This document shows positions 1-9,071 of a stretch of DNA of 64,000 nucleotides, in pieces. The notes under the pieces are model-generated. The model did no database searches, had not been told where the DNA came from, and was given only the letters and a program-made list of their open reading frames with translations. A program made the position numbers and the translations under genes. The stretch comes from Aequorivita marisscotiae (GTDB lineage Bacteria; Bacteroidota; Bacteroidia; Flavobacteriales; Flavobacteriaceae). How positions within the stretch are numbered: position 1 is the first letter of the stretch; every line of letters begins with the position of its first letter. The stretch is taken from contig NZ_CP122379.1 in NCBI RefSeq assembly GCF_029814825.1, positions 1,426,001-1,490,000 of the forward strand, in the 5' to 3' direction.

Positions 1-1993
1 TGCAATTACCGCCCAAATGGGTGACGAACTTGTTATAAAAAGCGATGATTTTGTAACGGTTTATTATACTGTTTTAAAAACTGATTTTGTAACGGTTAGG
101 GTTGAAAAAGCACCTGGACAAACTGCAGTGCCACTATCTAAAAACGCACAAAAAAGCGAACCTAATAACTTCAAAACTTATTTAGATTCGGCAAAATTCT
201 TTTTGAAAAAGGACGCCCAAAAAAGTATTGAATTTGTAACCCGTGCATTGGAGCCAGGACATAATAAAAACATTTCTAAAAGTGAAAATAGTTTGGCTTT
301 TGAAACGCTGGGCGATATAAATTTATTTTGGAACCAGCCCGATCTGGCTATAGACAATTACAAACGCAGTCTTCAAAATGCATCAAATCCTAATATTTCA
401 ATTAAATTGGCCAAGGCTTTTGCGCAAAATAAAAGCTATCAAGAAAGTATTGCAGCCTATCTTAATTTGCTGCAGGGCAGGCTGTCGCCGTATCAAAAAG
501 TAGCTGTTTATGAAGGTTTGGGAGATACTTACAAAGCCATTGGCGATGGCGTTAAAAGTGTGTATAATTATCAAAAAGGGTTAGATGTTGCCAAGGAGAA
601 TAAAATCACACCAAAAATAACTAATCTAAATTCGAAAATTGGCGAGGCATACGCGCAAAGTGGGGCGCTAGTTGAAGCCGAAGTGTATTTTGACAATTCG
701 CTTAAACTTGCCAAAAAGGAAAATAAAAAACGCGCTGTTTCAGAAAAAAATAAAGTTGCAGATTTTTACAATCAAAATCGCGAATACGAAAAGGAAATTA
801 AGCTTCGCGAAGAAACGTTGAAAGAGTTGAACGCCATGGGAAAAGTGGTTACTGTAGAAGACGAAGCCTTGACTTCACAACGACAAAACTATAAAATTGC
901 CAATGCTTTTGTAGCGCAGGAAAAATACAAACAAGCCATTCCCTATCTTGAAAAAAGTATTGCTGAAGCCAATAAAGCCGAAGATTTAGTAGTAAAAAAA
1001 GATGCGGTGCGAAAGCTTTCAGAAATTTATCGCGACATTGGTGAGTTCGATAAAGCTACCGAAAGCTATCAACGCTATGTAGAGGTAGTAGATGAGCTCT
1101 ATGTAAAAAAAGAGCAGGAAATAAGTCAGGCGGCCCGTTTTAGTAAAGAAATTACCCAAAAACAAAATCGTATTGTAAGTCTTGAGAACGATCGAAAACT
1201 AAACGAGAGCAGATACAAGCTTGCTTTCGAAAATCAAGAGCTAATAGAAAGAAATAGCCAAATTCAAAAAGGGGTAATTATTTCATTGGGCGTGATAGTT
1301 TTACTGCTAATTTTTGCTGCTTATTCGCAGTACAAAAGTGTAAAGCAGCAAAAGTTTGCCAATAATGTTTTGGCGCTAAAATCGCTGCGGTCGCAAATGA
1401 ATCCACATTTTATTTTTAATGCTTTAAATTCTGTAAACAGCTTTATAGCAGTGAATGACGAACGTGCCGCGAATAAATATTTAACCGATTTTTCACTTTT
1501 AATGCGTTCCGTTTTAGAAAATAGCGAAGAAGATTTTATTCCACTGGAAAAGGAAATAGAGTTGCTGGAGCTTTATACAAATCTTGAACATTTTCGGTTC
1601 AAGGACAAATTTGATTATACTATTTCAGTAGATGAAAATATAAATTTGAACAATTTTGTAATTCCGCCCATGTTGCTTCAGCCGTATGTTGAAAACGCAG
1701 TTTGGCACGGGCTTCGCTACAAGAAAGAAAAAGGTTTGCTTGAGATTAATTTTGAAAAAATAGATTCAAAAACAATTAAAATTTCAATTATCGATAATGG
1801 AATTGGCCGCGAAAAGTCAAAACAGTTTAAAACCGAAAACCAAAAGAAACAAAAATCAAAAGGGATGGGTAACACCCAACGGCGCATTGGTATATTAAAT
1901 GCTATGTATAACGACAAAATAACTGTAACAGTGAAGGATGTTTTTGAAAATAATGAAGGCACCAAAGTAGAACTAATTTTGAAAAGAGACTGA
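1..1993 (+). CDS. TPR-containing LytS-type sensor histidine kinase (5' end outside window)
   Basis: Sensor kinase of a two-component pair with the LytTR regulator that follows. The frame is open from base 2, and the first in-window ATG at 17 is preceded in frame by codons for A-I-T-A-Q, which looks like the end of a signal peptide, so the true start is probably upstream of the window. Counting from ATG 17, about six TPR-like helical repeats span residues 50-360, a coiled coil 365-415, one transmembrane helix 417-436, then a His_kinase (LytS/YpdA) domain: H-box with NPHFIFNALNS (phospho-acceptor His about 464), N-box ENAVWHGL and G-box DNGIGR. Unlike classical kinases it has no separate DHp domain. 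The stop overlaps the start of the regulator by one base (TGATG), implying translational coupling. The stimulus is not evident; periplasmic TPRs suggest an envelope signal. Confidence 0.9.
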   Translation, partial: AITAQMGDELVIKSDDFVTVYYTVLKTDFVTVRVEKAPGQTAVPLSKNAQKSEPNNFKTYLDSAKFFLKKDAQKSIEFVTRALEPGHNKNISKSENSLAFETLGDINLFWNQPDLAIDNYKRSLQNASNPNISIKLAKAFAQNKSYQESIAAYLNLLQGRLSPYQKVAVYEGLGDTYKAIGDGVKSVYNYQKGLDVAKENKITPKITNLNSKIGEAYAQSGALVEAEVYFDNSLKLAKKENKKRAVSEKNKVADFYNQNREYEKEIKLREETLKELNAMGKVVTVEDEALTSQRQNYKIANAFVAQEKYKQAIPYLEKSIAEANKAEDLVVKKDAVRKLSEIYRDIGEFDKATESYQRYVEVVDELYVKKEQEISQAARFSKEITQKQNRIVSLENDRKLNESRYKLAFENQELIERNSQIQKGVIISLGVIVLLLIFAAYSQYKSVKQQKFANNVLALKSLRSQMNPHFIFNALNSVNSFIAVNDERAANKYLTDFSLLMRSVLENSEEDFIPLEKEIELLELYTNLEHFRFKDKFDYTISVDENINLNNFVIPPMLLQPYVENAVWHGLRYKKEKGLLEINFEKIDSKTIKISIIDNGIGREKSKQFKTENQKKQKSKGMGNTQRRIGILNAMYNDKITVTVKDVFENNEGTKVELILKRD

Positions 1994-2724
1994 TGAAACT
2001 AAACGCAATAATTGTTGAAGATGAAGAAACAAGCCGAGAAATTCTACGAACATATTTGGCCAAATATTGTCCGAATATTCTTTTAAAAGGAGAAGCGGCA
2101 AATGTTGACGAAGCATTGCTATTAATACAAAATACTAATTTAGACGTAGTTTTTCTCGATGTTGAAATGCCTTATGGCAATGCCTTCGATTTGCTTGATA
2201 AAGTGGGCGACAGACAATTTGAAACTATTTTTGTAACGGCATATAACCATTATGCGATCGATGCGCTAAATGCCCATGCTTCGTATTATTTATTAAAACC
2301 AATTTCAATAGATAAACTTATTGAGGCTGTAGCCTATGTTACCGAAATAAAGGAAAAGGAAAATTCGCTTCAAAATTCAATTTTAAAACCCTTGCAGACT
2401 CAAGTAGCTGGAAAAATTACCATTCCGCTTCAAAATGGATTTGAGGTGCTTGAAATGGACGCTATCCTGTATTGTCAAGCAGATGATAATTATACGCAGA
2501 TTTACTTAAAAAAAGGAAAGCGTTTGGTGAGTAAAACCTTAAAATATTTTGAAGATTCCCTTTCGGAATACGGCTTTGCGCGCGTGCATAAATCGTATTT
2601 GGTAAATGTGAACGAAATTACCGAATACAAAAAGGGAAAGGGAGGTAGTATCGTGCTTTCCAGCGGAAAGGAAATAATGGTTAGCCCTTCGCGAAAAAAG
2701 GAATTATTGGCTTATTTTGGGTGA
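1993..2724 (+). CDS. LytTR-family response regulator
   Basis: Response regulator partner of the upstream LytS-type kinase. Residues 1-120 form a receiver domain: acidic pair E9/D10, phospho-acceptor Asp56 in VFLDVEMP, the T of FVTAYNHY and the K of LLKP. Residues about 140-243 form a LytTR DNA-binding domain with the typical A-DDNYT and FARVHKSYLVN motifs. The protein (243 aa) has family-typical length. Its ATG shares one base with the kinase stop, so the two are made together. It most likely binds direct repeats upstream of target promoters; targets cannot be read from this window. Confidence 0.93.
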   Translation: MKLNAIIVEDEETSREILRTYLAKYCPNILLKGEAANVDEALLLIQNTNLDVVFLDVEMPYGNAFDLLDKVGDRQFETIFVTAYNHYAIDALNAHASYYLLKPISIDKLIEAVAYVTEIKEKENSLQNSILKPLQTQVAGKITIPLQNGFEVLEMDAILYCQADDNYTQIYLKKGKRLVSKTLKYFEDSLSEYGFARVHKSYLVNVNEITEYKKGKGGSIVLSSGKEIMVSPSRKKELLAYFG

Positions 2725-2821
2725 TTATAAAATATGAGACATTAGACGTGAAATTTTAGATATGAGCCCTTACTAAATTTTAATTCTAAACCTTGAAACA
2801 AGAAACCTGAAAAAACAAACT

Positions 2822-3331
2822 ATGATTATAAAAGCTGTAAATGGAAAACATCCGCAGATTCCCGAAAATTGCTTTGTTGCCGAAAATGCTACCATCGTAG
2901 GCGATGTGGTAATGGGCAACGAATGTAGTGTTTGGTACAATGCGGTAATTAGAGGCGACGTTCATTTTATAAAAATGGGCAATAGGGTAAATGTGCAGGA
3001 TGGAGCTGTAATTCACGCAACTTATAAAACTTCTCCTACCACTATTGGCAATAATGTGTCTATTGGTCATAATGCAATTGTGCACGGCTGTACAATACAA
3101 GACAGCGTTTTAATAGGTATGGGAAGCATTGTTATGGACGACTGTGTTGTGGAAAGCAATTCAATTATTGCCGCGGGCGCCGTAGTTGCAAAAAACACCC
3201 GTGTTGAAAGTGGAAGTATATATGCGGGCATTCCGGCGAAAAAAATAAAAGACATCAGTCCCGAACTCACAAAGGGCGAAATTGAACGCATTGCGAATAA
3301 CTACGTAATGTATTCTTCTTGGTTTAAATAA
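2822..3331 (+). CDS. Gamma carbonic anhydrase family protein (hexapeptide repeat)
   Basis: Left-handed beta-helix protein of 169 aa in the YrdA/PaaY/gamma-carbonic anhydrase family. Repeated hexapeptide turns such as ATIVGDV, CSVWYNAVIRGD, TIGNNVSIGHNAIVHGC and GSIYAGIPAKKI cover residues 20-150. Potential metal-binding His residues occur in VIHATY and SIGHNAIVHG, matching the three-His pattern of the family. The family binds zinc or iron as trimers; whether this member hydrates CO2 is not known for most homologues. It stands alone between the LytTR regulator and the convergent murI gene. Confidence 0.88.
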   Translation: MIIKAVNGKHPQIPENCFVAENATIVGDVVMGNECSVWYNAVIRGDVHFIKMGNRVNVQDGAVIHATYKTSPTTIGNNVSIGHNAIVHGCTIQDSVLIGMGSIVMDDCVVESNSIIAAGAVVAKNTRVESGSIYAGIPAKKIKDISPELTKGEIERIANNYVMYSSWFK

Positions 3332-3381
3332 ATTTAAAACAGATTATAGGGGTTTTACATGTTTGAATTTTGGTAAATACT

Positions 3382-4173
3382 TCAAAAATCACAATATTCA
3401 ACTACGATATTTGCACTGTATTTTTTCAAAAGAAATTTTAATGTATCGGTTTTTGAATTTGTATAAAATTGAAGTTTAGGTTGGGTGTTTTCTTCACGCA
3501 ATAAATCTAAACTTTGTAGTACCGTTCTAGTTTGTCGGGCTACTGCTTCGCCAGAATCTATAATTGTTACATTTTCCGGGAGTATTTTTCGCAATTGCGG
3601 AATTATGTACGGGTAATGGCTACAGCCCAAAACCAGATAATCTATATTCGCTTCGAGCATGGGTTTGGTGTGTTTTTTTAAAAGTGAAGTAATTTCGGGG
3701 CCATCCAAGTTTCCTTCTTCAATTAAAGGAACGAGTCCTTCACCAATAATTTCTACCACACTTATATCTTTAGTAAATTCTCTTGCTGTAGCACTAAAAA
3801 GTGTGCTGCTCAACGTTCCTTTTGTCGCTAAAATACCGATGCTTTTGGAGATGGTTTTTAAGGCTGCAGGTTTAATAGCGGGCTCGATACCTATAATGGG
3901 AATATTGTAGTTTTGCCGTAGGATAGCTATGGCATTTGTAGTAGCGGTATTGCAAGCTACTACAATTAATTTGGCTCCAAAATCTAAAAGTTTTTGAGTG
4001 TTTTTTATACTGAGCGCGGTAATTTCTTCGGCAGATTTATTGCCATAGGGAGCGTTTTTGCTATCGGCTAAATAGATAGTGTGTTCGTGGGGTAAATGTT
4101 TGTGGATTTCTTGCCAAATGGAAGAACCGCCAACACCAGAGTCAAAAATACCTATGGGATTGTTTTTTTTCAT
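3382..4173 (-). CDS. murI: Glutamate racemase
   Basis: Converts L-glutamate to D-glutamate for peptidoglycan stem peptides in the cytoplasm. At 263 aa it has family length, with both catalytic cysteine motifs intact: VVACNTATT and LVLGCSHYPY, plus N-terminal IGIFDSGVGG and the IDSGEAVARQT motif near the C-terminus. An in-frame GTG lies one codon upstream at 4176; ATG at 4173 is preferred. A strong terminator hairpin at 4212-4241 separates it from the upstream ompH genes, so it appears to be transcribed on its own. Confidence 0.95.
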   Translation of the reverse strand: MKKNNPIGIFDSGVGGSSIWQEIHKHLPHEHTIYLADSKNAPYGNKSAEEITALSIKNTQKLLDFGAKLIVVACNTATTNAIAILRQNYNIPIIGIEPAIKPAALKTISKSIGILATKGTLSSTLFSATAREFTKDISVVEIIGEGLVPLIEEGNLDGPEITSLLKKHTKPMLEANIDYLVLGCSHYPYIIPQLRKILPENVTIIDSGEAVARQTRTVLQSLDLLREENTQPKLQFYTNSKTDTLKFLLKKYSANIVVEYCDF

Positions 4174-4211
4174 CACGTAAATGTAGCCAAATACTTGAAA
4201 TTAGGGTAAAA

Positions 4212-4241
4212 AAAAACTGCTCGTGTTAACGAGCAGTTTTT
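4212..4241 (-). terminator. Rho-independent terminator after the porG-uppS-bamA-ompH operon
   Basis: Perfect 12-base stem (ACTGCTCGT with flanking A residues paired to ACGAGCAGT with T residues), 4-base GTTA loop, and A/T runs on both sides. It lies 20 bases past the stop of the last ompH gene and upstream of murI, so it closes the envelope operon on the minus strand. Confidence 0.85.
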
Positions 4242-4262
4242 AGATAATTTGTTTTTAAAGAA

Positions 4263-4772
4263 TTACATTCCTAATTCTTTTTTTACATCTGCCATTAGAT
4301 CTTTACCGTCGGCAAGGATTACACCGCTACCCATAGTAGAATCTAAAACATATTGGTAACCTTGGGCTTTGGCCACTCTCTGGATTGTATTTTGTGCTTT
4401 TTCAAGAATAGGTTTAAAGATATCTGTTCTTTTCTTGTCTAAATCCTGAAGCGCTTGTTGTCTGTATGCCTGAATGTTGTTCTGCATTCCTTCAACTTCA
4501 GTAAATCTCTTTTGGTTTTCTTCGTTTGTTTTACTTGGAGCTTCACTGTCGTATAATTTCATTTTGGTTTCTAGCTCTTTTGCCATTGCCTTAATTTCAG
4601 TGTCATACGTTTTCTGCACTTTTTCTAATTGGCTTTGTGCCGCTTTGTATTCTGGCATTGCTTCAATTAATTCTTGTGCGTTAATATGTGCAATTTTAGA
4701 CTGTGCGTTTACGAAACTTGTAGCTCCTACGAAAAGCGCCATTGCAACTAAAACTATTTTCATTTTTTTCAT
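4263..4772 (-). CDS. OmpH/Skp family periplasmic chaperone (second copy)
   Basis: Periplasmic chaperone that holds unfolded outer-membrane proteins on their way to BamA. 169 aa from ATG 4772; an in-frame start 13 codons further upstream exists, but the signal peptide (MKKMKIVLVAMALFVGATS, cleavage after VNAQ) begins at the chosen ATG. The mature part has the OmpH pattern: a short beta strand SKIAHINAQ, a long coiled-coil hairpin (residues 45-125, many K/E/Q), and a return strand YVLDSTMGSGVIL. It is the last gene of a porG-uppS-bamA-ompH-ompH run, followed by a strong terminator. Two adjacent ompH paralogues after bamA are common in Flavobacteriia. Confidence 0.92.
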   Translation of the reverse strand: MKKMKIVLVAMALFVGATSFVNAQSKIAHINAQELIEAMPEYKAAQSQLEKVQKTYDTEIKAMAKELETKMKLYDSEAPSKTNEENQKRFTEVEGMQNNIQAYRQQALQDLDKKRTDIFKPILEKAQNTIQRVAKAQGYQYVLDSTMGSGVILADGKDLMADVKKELGM

Positions 4773-4833
4773 TGTAAGTGTATTTAATTTAAGTGTTATT
4801 CTTTTAAGCATTATTATTTATTAAAGTATGGTA

Positions 4834-5700
4834 TTATTGTCCGTTGCCTTCTTCGCCTTCAGGTTGGTTATTTCTGTTTTGGCGTGCGTTCATTATCGAA
4901 TCTCTTCTGCGCTCTCTTTCTTCTATTAAACGTTGTCTGCGAGCTTCGAATTCAGCTTTTTTAACTGCACGGATGGAGTCGCGTTCTTTTTGACGTTGTG
5001 CCATCATTTCTTCTCGTTCCGTTTTTTTGGCTTCTACTATTTTTTCGCGCTCTTCCTTCTTTTCCTCTATTGCTTTTTCTCTTTCTGTAATAGCTCCTTC
5101 TTCTTCCATTGAAAGACTTTCGCGTTTTTCAATTTCGCGTTTTTCTTTCTTATCTGCGGCTTGCACTCTTCTGCCGGCGCGCTCAATACTTCTTAGAACA
5201 ATATCGCTGATGTCGTTTCTTTTTGCGGCGAAAAGCATAACCACGTCTGCAGATTTATCAAAAATGAAATCGTATTTTTTGTTTTCTGCAACTTCTTGTA
5301 CAATATTGAAAACTTGATCTTGAATAGGCTGCACCAACTGTCTTCTTTGAATTATTAAATCGCCATTGGGACCAAAACGGTCTTGTTGGTATTGAAGCAT
5401 TTCGTCTTCTTTAATTTTTATTTCCTCTTCCCTTTCATCTATAAGTTCTTTTGTAAGAAGTACTCTTTCGTTAGCGAGGTTTAATTTCATCTGATCTATC
5501 TCCTTCTGCTTTTTTTCGATGTCCTGCTTCCAACGTTGTACTTTGCCTTCCAATTGTATGGAAGCTTCTTTGTATTCAGGTACACTTTCCAGGATATATT
5601 CCATGTCTATATATCCAATTCGAACGCCTCTTTGCGCTTCAGCCATAAAGGTGAAGCAAAAAAGGGAAAGGGTAAAAAATAGTATTTTTTTTGTCTTCAT
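4834..5700 (-). CDS. OmpH/Skp family periplasmic chaperone with long charged C-terminal extension
   Basis: Skp-like chaperone placed directly after bamA. From ATG 5700 (288 aa) it has a signal peptide MKTKKILFFTLSLFCFTFMAEAQ, then the OmpH core GVRIGYIDMEYILESVPEYKEA, a long coiled coil and the strand YDFIFDKSADVVMLFA. Residues about 185-288 form an extension rich in E, K and R with repeated EKREE/REE-type segments and a Gln/Asn-rich end, roughly 110 residues longer than the neighbouring paralogue. This tail is probably a single highly charged alpha helix. The gap to bamA is about 40 bases, consistent with one operon. Role inferred from family and context. Confidence 0.92.
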   Translation of the reverse strand: MKTKKILFFTLSLFCFTFMAEAQRGVRIGYIDMEYILESVPEYKEASIQLEGKVQRWKQDIEKKQKEIDQMKLNLANERVLLTKELIDEREEEIKIKEDEMLQYQQDRFGPNGDLIIQRRQLVQPIQDQVFNIVQEVAENKKYDFIFDKSADVVMLFAAKRNDISDIVLRSIERAGRRVQAADKKEKREIEKRESLSMEEEGAITEREKAIEEKKEEREKIVEAKKTEREEMMAQRQKERDSIRAVKKAEFEARRQRLIEERERRRDSIMNARQNRNNQPEGEEGNGQ

Positions 5701-5739
5701 ATTAGTTGGTTGTTGTTTAAGAAAATATCGTGCCAATCT

Positions 5740-8352
5740 TTAAAATTGTTGTCCAATTATAAAATGAGTTTCCCATCCGTTCTTAGTAGTTCCACCCAAA
5801 ACAGGATCAAAGCCATATCCAAAGTCTATACCTAGAAGTCCGAATGCTGGCATAAATATACGTAATCCTGCGCCAGCCGAACGTTTTAATTCAAAAGGAT
5901 TATAGTTTCTAAATCCATCATAAGATGCTCCACCTTCTGCAAAGCCCAGTACATAAATAGATGCCATTTGTGCCAAAGTTACGGGATATCTTACCTCTAA
6001 CGAAAATTTATTGTAAATCGTATTTCCGTCTTGATCTGAAAGCGATTGATTGGGGTACCCACGCATTTGGATTACTTCACGGCCATCTAAACTATACGCG
6101 CCAAGACCATCACCTCCAACAAAAAACCTCTCAAACGGCGGTACGCCACGGTCTTGGTTGTATGCTCCAAGAAATCCGAATTCGGTATTGGTGCGAAGTA
6201 CCATTTTTCCAATAAGTCTGGTGTACCAGGTGCCTTTAAATTTTACTTTGTAGTATTCTAGCCATCCAAAACGTTCTTGATCTATTGCTGAAATTCGCTT
6301 GTTGTTATCTATATATTCGGGATCGTCGGGAAGTGTTTGCATTAATTCTGCTCTTTCCTCAGCTAATCCTTTGTAGTTTACACTATTAAAAGCAGAGTAG
6401 GGCAGTGTCATTTTTGCGGTAAGGCTAAATTCTGAACCTTGGGTTGGATAGATTGGGTTAGTTGCTGTATTGTTTCTGCTAATGCCAATAGTGTATGCCA
6501 AGTTGTTGGAATAGCCATCTCCGAAAGTAAACAGGCCCGTGTTATAATTATTTAAGTTGTAATGTTGAAAACTAATGGCATTAGACCATATAAAATAATC
6601 GTCCGGCCACTTAACTTTTTTGGCAAGACCTATAGATCCTCCCGTAATTGTAAAACTTCTTGATTTATCTGCCCGTCTATTTCTATAATCGTAGAAATTT
6701 TGAATTGTATGCGAAAAAGAAGTTGAAAATTGAACAGGCTTTTTACCTCCCAACCAAGGTTCAGTAAGCGATAAGCTATACGTTTGATAATAGCTACTTG
6801 CTTGGGCACGAATAGATAGTTTTTGGCCATCGCCCATAGGTAATGGTTTGTAAGAATCTAAATTAAAAATATTTCGAAGTGAAAAATTATTGAAGGAAAG
6901 ACCCAATGTTCCCACGAAGCCACCGCCGCCATAACCTCCTTGTAGCTCAATCTGGCTGGAACCTTTTTCCACAACGGAGTATTCCAAATCTACCAAGCCG
7001 TTATTTTCGTCTACGGTTTTAAAATTTGGCGATAGTTGTTCTGGGTCAAAGAAGCCCAGTTGTCCTAATTCGCGGATGGTTCTTACCACATCTCTTTTGC
7101 TGTACTTTTGTCCGGGACGTGTTCGTAATTCGCGATATATAACGTGGTCGTTCGTACGGTCGTTTCCTACTACGGTAACATGATCAAAATAGAAAAGGTT
7201 GCGCTCCATGATTCGTATTTCAAAATCTATGGTGTCGTTGCGAACAGCTACTTCTACGGGGTTTATACGTGCAGCAAGGTATCCGTTATTTTGGTACAAG
7301 TTTGTAAGATCGTTCGCTTCGGGGTCGGTTTCGTCTGCAATACGTTCCTCAAGTAAGATGCCGTTGTAAACTTCCCCACTTTTAATACCGAGAATTTGAC
7401 GTAATTGACTATCGGTAAATACACTATTTCCAATAAATTTAATATCGCCAAAGTAATATTTATCGCCTTCTTCAAGTGTTATATTAAGCGCCACATTTTG
7501 ATCGTCTAAAACACGGAGGGTATCTTCAATGATGCGCGCATCTCTAAAGCCATTAGCTTTGTATTTCGTTAAAATAGACTCTCTGTCTTCTTCTATTCCT
7601 TCTTCAGTGTATTTAGAGCGTTTCCAGAAGCGAATGAAGTTTTTTCGTTTGGTTTTTTTCATGGCGCGGCGCAATTTGCTATCGGCAAAATGTTCGTTTC
7701 CAGTAAAATTTATTTCCTTCACCTTTACTCTATTCCCTTTATTGATGGTAATGGTCATATCTCTGGATATCTCGGTTCCCAGCGAATCGGTAACGGGTGT
7801 GGTGCTTATAATTACATCTGTATTAAAAAACCCATCTTTTTTATACTTGTTTTTAATGTAATTTTTAGTGGTTGCAATCAGGTTCTTGGTGATTTTCGTA
7901 CCAGTTTTAAGGTCGTTGTCCTTAATTATTTCTTTTCTTTTAGATTTTCTAATCTTATCGCCTTTTAAGGTAACTTCGTTAAGTTTGGGCAATTCAACTA
8001 TATAAAGCTCTAAATCTACATTGTCTCCCTCTATATTTGTAACATAGAAAGCGATATCGCTAAATAGGTTCTGTTCCCAAAGTTTCTTTGTTACTTGGCT
8101 GAGTTTTTCGCCGGGAATATAGATTCGGTCTCCTTTTTTTAAGCCGGTAAAAGCAATAACCGTTTGCTCATTAAAGTTTTGAGCTCCGGTAACGGTTATT
8201 TGGTTTATGGTGTATTTTTTACCGCTATCAAGTTCTTTTTGCTGCGCTTGTATTGTAAAGACGGAAAGTATTGTAATTAAAAAAATACAACAAGATTTTC
8301 TGTAAAGTTGCAATAGGAAACTATTGTTTAAGTTGTTCACTGGTTTTTCCAA
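5740..8352 (-). CDS. bamA: Outer membrane protein assembly factor BamA (Omp85 family), non-ATG start
   Basis: Central component of the beta-barrel assembly machine in the outer membrane. 870 aa: signal peptide ending near IQAQ (residue 37), POTRA domains over roughly 40-430 (for example YTINQITVTGAQNFN, VKEINFTGNEHF, YYFGDIKFIGNSVF, FYFDHVTVVGNDRT), then a 16-strand barrel to the C-terminus, which ends in the aromatic THFIIGQQF. The conserved loop 6 motif VRGYP-like appears as QMRGYPNQSL. No ATG precedes the signal peptide in frame after the upstream stop: candidate starts are TTG 8352 (used here) or GTG 8340. The gene overlaps the end of uppS by about 30 bases, so translation is probably coupled. 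Confidence 0.95.
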   Translation of the reverse strand: MEKPVNNLNNSFLLQLYRKSCCIFLITILSVFTIQAQQKELDSGKKYTINQITVTGAQNFNEQTVIAFTGLKKGDRIYIPGEKLSQVTKKLWEQNLFSDIAFYVTNIEGDNVDLELYIVELPKLNEVTLKGDKIRKSKRKEIIKDNDLKTGTKITKNLIATTKNYIKNKYKKDGFFNTDVIISTTPVTDSLGTEISRDMTITINKGNRVKVKEINFTGNEHFADSKLRRAMKKTKRKNFIRFWKRSKYTEEGIEEDRESILTKYKANGFRDARIIEDTLRVLDDQNVALNITLEEGDKYYFGDIKFIGNSVFTDSQLRQILGIKSGEVYNGILLEERIADETDPEANDLTNLYQNNGYLAARINPVEVAVRNDTIDFEIRIMERNLFYFDHVTVVGNDRTNDHVIYRELRTRPGQKYSKRDVVRTIRELGQLGFFDPEQLSPNFKTVDENNGLVDLEYSVVEKGSSQIELQGGYGGGGFVGTLGLSFNNFSLRNIFNLDSYKPLPMGDGQKLSIRAQASSYYQTYSLSLTEPWLGGKKPVQFSTSFSHTIQNFYDYRNRRADKSRSFTITGGSIGLAKKVKWPDDYFIWSNAISFQHYNLNNYNTGLFTFGDGYSNNLAYTIGISRNNTATNPIYPTQGSEFSLTAKMTLPYSAFNSVNYKGLAEERAELMQTLPDDPEYIDNNKRISAIDQERFGWLEYYKVKFKGTWYTRLIGKMVLRTNTEFGFLGAYNQDRGVPPFERFFVGGDGLGAYSLDGREVIQMRGYPNQSLSDQDGNTIYNKFSLEVRYPVTLAQMASIYVLGFAEGGASYDGFRNYNPFELKRSAGAGLRIFMPAFGLLGIDFGYGFDPVLGGTTKNGWETHFIIGQQF

Positions 8353-9064
8353 ATCTTCTTTCTCTGTTTTGATAATTTATTATTGCTTCAAAAAGATGGT
8401 TTTTAGTATAATCCGGCCAAAGTGTTTCAGTAAAATACAATTCGGCGTAAGCTATTTGCCAAAGTAGAAAATTACTAATGCGCTGCTCGCCACTGGTGCG
8501 GATCAATAAATCTACATCTGGTAAATTTTGCGTGTAAAGATGATTATTTATTACCGTTTCATCAATATCGTGCGGCGAAATTAGGTTATTTTTAACTTTA
8601 AGACTAATCTCTTTTATTGTTTTTATGATTTCTTCCCTTGAACCATAACTAAGTGCAAGGGTAACGGTCATGCGCTTGTTGTTTTTTGAAGCGTCTATAA
8701 CATGGTGCAATTCTTTTTGCGCTTTTTTGGGTAAAGCTTCTATGTTGCCAATGGCGTTGAGTTTTATATCGTTGTCCTGCAACGTTTTTATTTCTTGTTT
8801 TAATGCCGAAACTAAAAGCTTCATTAATAGGTCTACCTCTAATTTTGGTCTGTTCCAGTTTTCGGTTGAAAAAGCATAAAGAGTTAAAAATGGAATGCCA
8901 ATCTCGGCACAGCCTTCAATTATTTCACGAACCGATTTCGATCCATTTTCATGACCCTTGTACCTAAATAGACCTTTTTGTTTTGCCCAGCGTCCATTGC
9001 CATCCATAATAATGGCCAAATGTTGCGGCAGTTTGTTTGGGTCTATTTGGTTTTTGTAATCCAT
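8321..9064 (-). CDS. uppS: Isoprenyl transferase (undecaprenyl diphosphate synthase)
   Basis: Cis-prenyltransferase making undecaprenyl diphosphate, the carrier lipid for peptidoglycan and surface glycans. 247 aa from ATG 9064; a longer frame to 9109 would overlap the porG-like gene. Conserved motifs: HLAIIMDGNGRWAK with the catalytic Asp and phosphate-binding Gly-Arg, FLTLYAFSTENWNRP, and LLIRTSGEQRISNFLLWQIAYAELYF near the C-terminus. It is flanked by the porG-like gene (7 bases) and bamA (overlap), which places lipid-carrier synthesis in the same transcript as outer membrane assembly. Confidence 0.96.
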   Translation of the reverse strand: MDYKNQIDPNKLPQHLAIIMDGNGRWAKQKGLFRYKGHENGSKSVREIIEGCAEIGIPFLTLYAFSTENWNRPKLEVDLLMKLLVSALKQEIKTLQDNDIKLNAIGNIEALPKKAQKELHHVIDASKNNKRMTVTLALSYGSREEIIKTIKEISLKVKNNLISPHDIDETVINNHLYTQNLPDVDLLIRTSGEQRISNFLLWQIAYAELYFTETLWPDYTKNHLFEAIINYQNRERRFGKTSEQLKQ

Positions 9065-9071
9065 TTGTAAT

